A DNA stretch of 64,000 nt from Symbiodinium natans (lineage: Eukaryota; Sar; Dinophyceae; Suessiales; Symbiodiniaceae), in the NCBI GenBank assembly GCA_905221605.1, contig CAJNDS010002495.1:144214-208213 (forward strand), given 5' to 3'. This document shows, piece after piece, positions 56,580 through 64,000 of the stretch. Position numbers and translations under genes: made by a program. Numbering within the stretch: position 1 is the first letter of the stretch; each line of letters begins with the position of its first letter. Below the pieces are notes generated by a model. That model was not told where the DNA came from and did not search any database. It saw only the letters and a list, made by a program, of their open reading frames with translations.

Positions 56580-57235
56580 GCATCATCACGCACAGAAACT
56601 GAGGAACGAGCTGCGAGCTCAGTGTTTGGGTTTTCGCTAAACGCAGCTCCAGCAGCTCCTTCAACAATCGCTGCTGAGTTCTCTCGCTGGTGGCGCAGGT
56701 GACGCGTTCCATTCTGGCGCGTCCTTCTGCCTCAGCAACGTCTGCAATTCGTCCTAAGCTTCGGCGAACCACAAGCAATTGTTTGCAACGCCACTCAAAC
56801 AAGCCATCAGACATCAAAGCGGGTCGGCCACTCCTGCAGAACCACATCCTCTTCTTCCGGGCTGTCCAGATCTGGATCAGAGTCCGAACATCCTGCCGTT
56901 CCATGTGGCGTGAAACTTTGTGTGTTGCTGTACTGGACAACTACAGTGACTGCCCATCAACGGCATCGGTCCAGCTTCGCTACATCCATCGCTGCTGATC
57001 GCCTGCACTTGACGCGCATGTTCTGTGAACATGACCCTTGATTTGACACAGGAAGCCTTGCCTGCACGTCACCTGCTGCGAGACCGCCTGCAAACTGACA
57101 TGGTCCAGCAACGAACCGAACGTGAGCGGCCGACATGCGTTCATCGTCTGCCTGGAACCTCTTCGGCACGAAAAGCTTCCTTCATTTGGGCCAGGTCCCG
57201 CTCCATAGCTCCAATGTGAGCCTCAAAAACGTGTA
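56580..57235 (-). CDS. Candidate coiled-coil exons, unknown gene
   Basis: Minus-strand segments: 57230-57150 (HIGAMERDLAQMKEAFRAEE), an acidic piece near 56890-56835 (SDPDLDSPEEEDVVLQEW), and 56810-56610 (FEWRCKQLLVVRRSLGRIAD, then QQRLLKELLELRLAKTQTL). Charged heptad-like patterns point to a coiled coil. No family recognised. It lies between the membrane-protein gene and the retroelement relics. Confidence 0.45.
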
Positions 57236-57399
57236 GAAAACTGATGACTGATGCGCCCATGTCCTGCTACAGGCCAGTGCTCCTAAGCCAGATCATGCCA
57301 AATCAACATAATGTCAAACCCTTTTTTTGGCGACTGCAGACGACGGTCACCGGGTCGCGGCCAACTGCGAAAAGTGCATGGCCTGGAGCGGCTTCGTGG

Positions 57400-58446
57400 T
57401 GGGGGAGCGGTAGGCCGCTGGACTGTGGGGCGTCTGCCACTGCGCGTCAGCCAACATTTCGTGAAAGTTTGGCGCCGTTCCAATGACGCAGGAATCGCAG
57501 GACTCACAGGCCACCGCAGCTCAAGGAGGGAGCTGGCAAAAACGCGCTGCGCCGGCACCACCAGCAAGCTGGCCCACGTGTGACCCAGGCCGCTTGCGCT
57601 GCCCGTCGGAGTGCGAGCAATGTAGACTCTTCCTCCATGAACGCCACAGCAAATGACTAGGTCATCCAGCGACTTGGGGGAGATTGTTTTCTCGCACACT
57701 TTTACCACCTGTCGGAGCGCGGTCCAAGTGCAAGCTACGCTCAGCCACGCGCCGGGAGTCGAGGCTCGGGGCGGCGGCCTCAAGCCATCGACCCTCTTCG
57801 AGCACCTCATGCAAAGCCGGGGCTCCGGCAGCAAAGGCGACGGACTCGAGGGCAAGCTCAAGGACGGAGGCGGCGAGCGCCCGCTGCGCTGCAACGGCGA
57901 TGAGGCCACTCCAGCGGGCGACGCACGCGGCGGCTGCGGAGGAGCGCACCACGGCATGGACGCTGGCAGCGCGCACGGGCAAGGAGCCGCAGGAAAGTGA
58001 CGGTTTCGATCCCCCATCGGCCCCCGACCTCAAGGCCGAACACTACCAAGCGGCAACGGCGGGCACGTTGCAGTTCAGGGTAGGTGTCACGCCGTTTCCG
58101 CTGCGTCACAGCGCGGATAGCAGTGGCCGGGCGGGAGTCCGCTCTTTGCCCCGAGTGAGAGGGGACACGAGCGTGGTGTCAACGGCTAGCTAGGCCCCAC
58201 CACAAAGTCAAGCCGTTGCAGACGATCTTGATGCGGCGAGCGTCGTGGACCGGCTTCAGCAGGTTCATGTCCACCAACCGCACGTTACGCCCCGGCCTCT
58301 TGGCTGACACGGGCAACGGCACGCTCGAGGGGCAGTGTCCGAGATGCAAGGGCTCCGGACGTCGCGCACGCCGCGCGGTGGTCCCCAAGGGCGTCGAGCT
58401 GCCCGCGGCAGGAGCAGGCATGCGGGGCCAGGGGCAGTGGGAGTCG
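57400..58446 (-). pseudogene. Dead non-LTR retroelement, C-terminal part (minus-strand copy)
   Basis: The minus strand carries, in order but in changing frames: LRLPLPLAPHAC and QLDALGDHRAAC (58446-58285), NVRLVDMNLLKPVHDARRIK (about 58300-58195), VDTTLVSPLTRGKE with a stop soon after (about 58190-58120), TYPELQRARRCRLVVFGLEV then GGRWGIETVTFLRLLARAR (about 58090-57990), and ARWSGLIAVAAQRALAASVL (57920-57850). These match in order the C-terminal module of the common dinoflagellate non-LTR element protein. A second, more worn copy of its end (LLVVPAQRVFASSLLELRW) follows near 57555-57490. Frameshifts and stops make it non-functional. The reverse-transcriptase part is absent from this copy. Confidence 0.75.
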
Positions 58447-58789
58447 CAAGCGCGGCAACAAGAGTACGCGAAACTCCGCACTCGGGATGATCACCCCTTC
58501 GTGCGTAGGCCGGACGGTGAGGGCACGGGCAGCATGCGGGCTGCGACAACAGCAGCGCTCTGGATGCGGGAGACAAGCTGGCGAAATGCATCCGGAAGGC
58601 GCGCTGATCGCAGGCACGGGCAGCATGATGCTGCCAACCGCGCAGGCAGTCGCCAGGCTGGTCGGGGGGTCCATCAAACTCAACGGGGGCGGACTGTGCG
58701 ACATCCCAGGCTGGCACGTCGCACCCCTGGGCGCGGAGGAAGTCAGCAGCATGCGTTGCCGCGACAAGCAGCGCCAGGATGGGTAAGCG

Positions 58790-60096
58790 CCTGGACGGCT
58801 ACGAGTGGTGACCTCGCTCGCACCGCTGGCAGGGCGCCCGTCTTTGATGCGGCCGCGCGCCCCTTCGAGCACGCGCTCCAGGCCAGGGCTGGGTCCGATG
58901 CTTGGGCTGGCCAAGTGCAAGCAGCGCTGGAGCTCCACCCAGACTGCACGCTTGTGTCCCTCGACGGCCGCAGCGCGTATGACACCATCTCGCGGGCGTC
59001 ATTCCTCACCGCGCTTCGCGACGTCGCGCTGGAACTCTTGCCCTTCGTGCGGTTGTCTGACGGGCAGCACCTATTGCTGGTGGGACTGAAGGTCGCATGC
59101 GTGAAGAGCAGCTCTTGCTCGACCAACTCCCTGAGCTTTTTTTGATCTCCAGTCCCGATCTCCAGTGCGCCTGGCTCTTGCTCGCCGAGTGCGCCTCGCC
59201 GCGCGCTAACCATGTGCTCAGAACGGTTCCGTTGGATCATGTCGCAGCATACGCAGTAGCCCACGATGCTGCGTTATGGGACACGCTGATGCGCTGCTTG
59301 GGAGGCGTGTCTGCGGAATTCGAGCCGGGCGCGCGTGCGCTGGCGTTCCTTCCCGCTGCGCTCGGCGGGGCTTGGCCTACAGGACGCGACCCGTGAAGCG
59401 CTGCCAGCTTACTGGGCTGGCTGGGCTGACGCCCTGCGTCATCCAGGCCCGCTGCCCTGACGCAGCACGGACCTGCGCTGAGGCTTTGGAGCAGGCCCGG
59501 AACGACACTGCACCCTGCCTCCGCAGCGCCGCGGGTGCTAGAGCAGTCCTCCAAGCCGAAGGATGGGCTGACTGCCCTTCTTGGTCGGCACTGGCGGCTG
59601 GTGCCCGCCCGGCTGCCCCGGATGCGGACGAAGCGGGGCTTGGCGACTGGATGCGACTGGCCTCATGGCTGGCAGCGGCTCGCGTCGCAGACTCGCAACC
59701 TCTACTACTGCGATTGCGTGCTGCGTCAGGGAGAGGCCTTGCTGCGCTCCCAGGCCGGACCGCTGGCTCTCTGCGATCTGCAAATTGCCCTGCGGCGACG
59801 ACTCCGCCTGCCCCTGCCCCTCGCGCCAAACGTTTGCGGCGGCGCAAGAGCACACGGCTGTGGCCGCCGAACGGACGCGTTCGGCGACCACGCTCTGGCG
59901 TGCACGCAAGGCCGGCTGGCTCGCCGGGTGAAAGTTGTGGAGCGTGCCCAGTCCCTGGGCCGGCGTCGTCAGTTGGGGTTGGGCGCGACCCTTGCAAGAG
60001 ACAGCTCAGGTAGGACAGTCTCGCCATCCCTCGTATCGCAAAAGATCCCGCGCTGCCGCCGTCTCGCGGAGGCCGAATGAAAAAAAAACAAAAAAC
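58790..60096 (+). pseudogene. Dead non-LTR retroelement with deleted catalytic block (plus-strand copy)
   Basis: Plus-strand pieces of a reverse-transcriptase protein: RT start 58811-59058 (HALQARAGSDAWAGQVQAAL, LVSLDGRSAYDTISRASFL), then in another frame TGSTYCWWD and a stop (59059-59088). This is joined directly to MREEQLLLDQLPEL (59097) and LQCAWLLLAECASPRANHVL. After further frame changes come LLRSQAGPLALCDLQIALRR and TDAFGDHALAC (about 59735-59905). The segment expected between WWD and MREEQ, which carries the catalytic FLDD-type motif, is missing. A poly-A-like run at 60079-60095 may be the 3' tail. It is oriented head to head with the minus-strand copy. Confidence 0.8.
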
Positions 60097-60099
60097 GCC

Positions 60100-62080
60100 T
60101 GTCTCTAATGTTCCGCCGCGCGGAGTTCCAATGCGACGGGGGCGGCGCACCAGACTGATTTCACGAGGCATTCCACGGCAGCTGACAATGCCCTGCACCG
60201 AAGGCGTCGCAAATGCAGCCATGGCGAAATCCGAGAAGATCTTGGATATCGAAAGGCCAAATGCTGAAGTGAATGTTTTGGGCTCAAAGCGTGCTAACTC
60301 CGTGTGCCAGGAGGATGCAGAAGCTGATGAATTCCACGTCCTGGGTTTTACACGCGGACGGGACTTTCAAAGCCTTGGATGTGCCAGGACCACCGTCGTT
60401 TGAAGCGTAGTGCGTGTGCTGGAATGCGCGTTGGAATGTCTACAGGAAAGCCCTTGCATGCTAAGAGCAGTGAAGAAAGTGGCCACTGAACAATTTGGCA
60501 AATATTAAATCTAATCATGCAGGCAGAGGACAGCGCTGCAGGAGAATGCTGACCAAAACCGGGCAAGCTTCCCTAAATTTCGAGGTCGAGTCTCCGTTGG
60601 AACGAGCACGTTGTGCCCCCGAACTGTTCTTGTGGCTGGTGTCCAAAGCAGCTGGCGAGTTGCCTCTTGAGCTGGCGCCGTGAACGTTTAGACAGACCTT
60701 GTAGTGTCGCATGGTCTTTGATGTAGAAAATTTGCAATGCGGCCCAATTTGCAGAGTGATTTCGTGCAGTTCGTTGCGGGTTCAAGTAGGACGCCCACCA
60801 TTGTTCCATGCCCCAAACGGACTGCAGTCATTGACTCGACGTGGCACGGTGCTGCAAATATTGACATCAGATCGTCGGATCCTCCACACATTTTCACATG
60901 TGCAAACAAGGACCAACAAAAGCAACAAAGGCAAAATCCGACAAGATCTCGTGTGCGCTGTTCACGTCTGGCAGTGCGAATTCAAGTCAAAAAGCATGGG
61001 TGGCCTCTGCAAATCATGCGGGCTGCGTGCAAGGATCCACCGGGCAGCAAAGAGACTCGACACACGAGAGGTGTCAAGGCCGGATCAATACATATATATA
61101 TATATATATGTATACATGTCTGTATGTATTTAACCCGCACGCACTTTGCCCGATGCCATTTTCGGCATCCAAGGTGTCCGACTGGACTCGACATGGATGG
61201 CACCTGCCTGCATTGCATCCCAGCTCGGCGCAGCAGGGCGCTGCGAAGTCTGCAAATGATATGATGGAATTACCAGCGTCTTCGCCGTGCGAACTGACTA
61301 CACCCTGCCGAAACACCAAGAGCAAAAGTTATTAGCAACACAACTAGGGCAGCAACGTTCTGGAAATGGGTCTGCCAACTCAACTCGCGTTGGTTTGCGC
61401 ATTCGGCTCTGTGTGCGAACTTGGTGTTAAGCGACCAGGCAACCTTCATTGCTTTACAACGGAAGTGACGCTCCTCACCTAACGAGCACGAGAAAAACAA
61501 ACTTGGAGGGTTGTGTGCGAAGGTCTTCCTCACGCCACGGCATTCCGGCAGAGGTTCCACCATTTCCACCACGACGGCCGTGTATGAAACATGGCGCAGC
61601 GGCACGCGCTACCCGCGTGCTGCCGGGCTCGACAACAGCGGTCCAGCAGCGGCGGCTAGGATTCGGACACGGAAACAAGGGGCCGAGCGGAAGTTTTGTG
61701 TGAAAAGCACAAACCTATTTTTTCGTCTCTTCCGTTCGGTTGCAGACATGCTGCAACAGGGCGTTTCCCCTAACCCTGAACGCAAAAGCCTGCTTATGCC
61801 CTACTCCAGCAATGAGTGCCTGCTGGCAAGGTGCGGAAAAACGGCTCAGAGCAGAATGGTTCTGCGAAGATTTCTGCAAGAATCGAACTCTCCAGTAAAG
61901 TCCCTTCCAAAATCTCAAGTCAGGGGCCAGAAGGTTTGAGCGGCTCCTCGGTGAAAGAGTTGCCTCGGTTACGGCAGCCTTACATCAACAACAACAGCTC
62001 TAGTTCCAACACAAAGGAAAGCTTTGTGGCCCTCTTCTGCAGCCGGAGTTGCAATAAACGCATGCCTGGCTGGTGATCCA
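60100..62080. other. No firm gene; (TA)n at 61087-61112
   Basis: Minus-strand segments at 60720-60575 (ATLQGLSKRSRRQLKRQLA) and 60880-60760 (SMTAVRLGHGTMVGVLLEP) might be exons, but support is thin. A TATATA run is at 61087-61112. The part from 61270 to 62080 has several short open minus-strand frames without a domain. Confidence 0.35.
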
Positions 62081-62089
62081 AGCAAGCAA

Positions 62090-62368
62090 GCAATGCGAGG
62101 AGGAAATCTCAACACGCGGCACCTTTCGGCTTGTGGCAGGCTTTGCAGGAGCCGATGCGCGCCTGTGCCAAGTGATGCAAGGCAAACTTGATGCGCTCGT
62201 GTCAAATTCACCTTCCGCGGCCATGCCTGCAGCATCTGGCATGATTGGCAACATCCGCTGGGCCAATAGAGGCTGCAAATATTCAACTGGCGAATAACAT
62301 GCATCGGCAAGCTGCCGGAAAGCAATTTGAAAGTCAAAAACTTGGCGTGCTCGGGGGATTTTTCTCAT
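62090..62368 (-). CDS. Candidate exon, unknown protein
   Basis: The minus-strand frame reads RQVFDFQIAFRQLADACYSP, then VEYLQPLLAQRMLPIMPDAA and ITWHRRASAPAKPATSRKVP. It is protein-like throughout and open for more than 90 codons. No family recognised. It lies just downstream of the AT-rich island. Confidence 0.4.
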
Positions 62369-62486
62369 TTGCCGTGTTGGCCCAGTGACAAGTGTTTTGT
62401 CTTAGCACAACTGGTGGATCGGCAATAAATTGGATGACCGCACGGAGCAACAAAACACGGAATGACGCATATTCCCCAATTAGGGA

Positions 62487-62665
62487 CTAGTTGTATAAGT
62501 TTTTTTATTTAAATACTCATTATTAGTAAATCCTAGAAAGTTTTATAATTTTTGTAAATTTAATAAACCTATTTTACCATTTTCCATATATTTAATATTT
62601 CATTAAAAACTTTAAATAACTGAACCAAAATGAGCTATAGGATTAAGACTACTTTTTCCTATAAA
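62487..62665. other. AT-rich island, possible organelle-derived insert
   Basis: About 180 bp composed very largely of A and T (for example TTTTTTTATTTAAATACTC and AAATTTAATAAACC), inside a window that is otherwise near-balanced or GC-rich. Edges are sharp on both sides. It is not a simple repeat. A short minus-strand frame (HIFIGKSSLNPIAHFGSVI then stop) is present, but I could not match it to a known organelle protein. Base composition like this is typical of dinoflagellate mitochondrial DNA, so a nuclear insert of mitochondrial DNA is the leading idea. Confidence 0.45.
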
Positions 62666-62669
62666 AATG

Positions 62670-62860
62670 TGCTCAGTTCCTGTCGCAATATCAAACTGGG
62701 ATCTGGAGTGCTAAATCCAGCAACAAGTTTCACTTCTTTTGGCACTTGCGCTTGACCTCTTTGTGCTGCAGTCAGCACGCTGACAAAAGCTTCCCTGGCT
62801 TTCTCTACGACATCGCAGCGCCCTCTGTGCCCTCTACACTCCCAAAGGCCATTGCACATT
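62670..62860 (-). CDS. Candidate exon downstream of the PPR gene
   Basis: The minus-strand frame reads RGRCDVVEKAREAFVSVLTA, then QVPKEVKLVAGFSTPDPSLI. It looks like a real protein segment. It starts about 100 bp past the stop of the PPR frame on the same strand, so it may be the true last exon of that gene if the final part of the PPR frame is intronic. Confidence 0.4.
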
Positions 62861-62954
62861 TCAGCTAAGGAAAATCAGATTGGTTCAAGCTCAACCGGAG
62901 GCCTGAACCAAACTCGGACGGATGTGCAGCTCCTGCCACGTAAGTGTGTGAGGC

Positions 62955-64000
62955 TCAGCCAGCTTTAAACTTTTCACTGCTGTGAACCATCCTTCCACGA
63001 ATTCCAAATGGCCAACTGCCACTGCTCAACTCACATGCACTAATGCCAGCATTCAAGCTGACGACATCACAAGACACCCGTGCAAAGGCCATGTCGAGCA
63101 ACAAACCCAGGCTCACATGCCACATCCTCTGCGTTTTACATGCTTCGACGGTCGATTTGAAGCTGATCAGATCGGCCTCAACTTTGAAGTCCGGCATTTG
63201 TACTAATACATCGAGTGCCGCCTGCCACTGCTCACCCTTCTCGCATGCACTAATGCTCGAATTGAATGTGATCTCGTTTGGGGTAACACGGCAACATGAC
63301 ATGCTGGGTAACAGATACAAAGCCTTTTGCCACTGTCCAACCTTTTCACATGCACTAATGGCAGCACTGAAACTAAAATCGTTTGGTGCGGAGCTACCTG
63401 TTGCCTGGTCTGAAAACAGCTGCAACGCCATCTGCCACTGCCAACTCTTCTCACATGCACTGATTCCAGCACTAAAGCTAATCACGTCTGGCTTCATGTG
63501 CGCTACAAGCATCTGCCACAATACAAGCAGGGCCTTCTGCCACTGATCGCCCTTCTCACACGAACTGACAATGGCATTGCAAGTGATGGTACTGTGCCGA
63601 ATTCGCAGAGCTGACATGTCAGCGAACAACTCCAAGGCCATCTCCCATTGTCCGCTTTTCTCGCAAGCACTGATGCCGGCATTAAACATGATCTGGTTTG
63701 GCCAGATATTTTCCGGAATGCCTGACAATAAGCTCAGCGCCACACACCACTGCTCACCTTTTTCACAAGCACTGATAAGCGCACTGATGGTGATTTCATT
63801 CGGTTCCAACTCTTCAACGAGCATGCTCGACAATAAACATAAAGCCATCTCCCATTGCCCACTCTTTTCGCACGCGCTAATGGCCGCATTGAAGCAGATG
63901 GTGTCCGGCTGGACTTTACTTTCCAACATCTTGCAAAACAACAAACAAGCTTTCTGCCATTGCAAACCTCCCGCAAGCGCACTTATGGCAGCACTCACGC
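62955..64000 (-). CDS. Pentatricopeptide repeat (PPR) protein, 5' end outside the window
   Basis: A 347-codon minus-strand frame, open to the window edge, is made of about nine tandem 35-residue PPR motifs. A typical unit reads NAAISACEKSGQWEMALCLL followed by a loop such as LEPNEIT. The SACEKxxQW core is the version common in dinoflagellates. Each motif folds into two helices, and PPR proteins bind single-stranded RNA and act mainly in mitochondrial and plastid RNA processing. There are no introns over 1 kb, unlike the channel genes. The first in-window residues are mid-repeat, so the start and any targeting peptide lie beyond 64000. The last repeat degrades after SLNAGISACEL into SSGSWPFGIRG and a stop, which may mean a missed splice site near 63040. 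All repeats are P-type length; no DYW or E domain is seen. Confidence 0.9.
   Translation of the reverse strand, partial: VSAAISALAGGLQWQKACLLFCKMLESKVQPDTICFNAAISACEKSGQWEMALCLLSSMLVEELEPNEITISALISACEKGEQWCVALSLLSGIPENIWPNQIMFNAGISACEKSGQWEMALELFADMSALRIRHSTITCNAIVSSCEKGDQWQKALLVLWQMLVAHMKPDVISFSAGISACEKSWQWQMALQLFSDQATGSSAPNDFSFSAAISACEKVGQWQKALYLLPSMSCCRVTPNEITFNSSISACEKGEQWQAALDVLVQMPDFKVEADLISFKSTVEACKTQRMWHVSLGLLLDMAFARVSCDVVSLNAGISACELSSGSWPFGIRGRMVHSSEKFKAG

Noticed and set aside
1-64000. tRNA, rRNA, CRISPR, bacterial promoters or ribosome binding sites
   Set aside because: No cloverleaf with a T-loop consensus, no rRNA stretch and no spaced direct repeats with unique spacers were seen; the organism is eukaryotic, so bacterial signals do not apply.

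Overview
This window reads as dinoflagellate nuclear DNA, most like Symbiodiniaceae. The basis is a combination of signs. Coding sequence is split into many short exons whose 3' splice sites are AG|G and whose 5' splice sites are mostly GC rather than GT. There are interstitial (CCCTAAA)n telomere-type blocks, a pentatricopeptide gene with the ACEKxxQW-type repeats common in these algae, single-domain voltage-gated channel genes with EF-hand tails, and relics of the non-LTR element whose protein carries a STYCWWD block and a DAFGDHALAC-type block. Nothing here is prokaryotic: no operons, ribosome binding sites, CRISPR arrays, rRNA or tRNA were seen.

Nearly all recognisable coding sequence is on the minus strand, as expected for the unidirectional gene clusters of dinoflagellates. 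The exceptions are decayed retroelement pieces on the plus strand. Exons were found by reading frames and by comparing paralogues inside the window. Gene ends are approximate, and many entries are exon candidates rather than full models.

Layout. 0-8.6 kb: unrecognised exon candidates, short tandem repeats and a 471-bp foldback element at 4136-4606. 8.6-31.3 kb: three tandem minus-strand copies of a one-domain voltage-gated cation channel (8640-11198, 16984-20860, 27180-31265). Between them lie a 2-kb C-rich array (12.4-14.4 kb), an 11-bp minisatellite and a few exon candidates. 31.3-37.4 kb: exon candidates, a long GA tract, an 8-9 bp minisatellite, a J-domain gene (34990-35420) and one further gene. 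37.7 kb: a decayed gag zinc knuckle on the plus strand. 38-45.3 kb: several unrecognised multi-exon minus-strand genes. 46-49.5 kb: two interstitial telomere blocks flanking a coiled-coil gene that has a spliced-leader-like relic upstream. 49.7-57.3 kb: unrecognised genes, a four-base repeat tract of about 0.5 kb and a multi-pass membrane protein gene (54830-55935). 57.4-60.1 kb: two divergent dead copies of a non-LTR retroelement. 62.5 kb: an AT-rich island. 62955-64000: a PPR gene running off the window.

The channel array is the clearest functional theme. Each copy encodes S1-S6, a pore loop lacking the usual acidic filter residue, and a calcium-binding tail, which suggests a locally duplicated family of calcium-responsive membrane channels. 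The PPR protein probably acts in organelle RNA processing and the J-domain protein as a co-chaperone. No operon-like joint pathway can be inferred. I found no single clearly new system; the channel array, the foldback element, the telomere-block pair with the spliced-leader relic, and the AT-rich island are the best candidates for follow-up.
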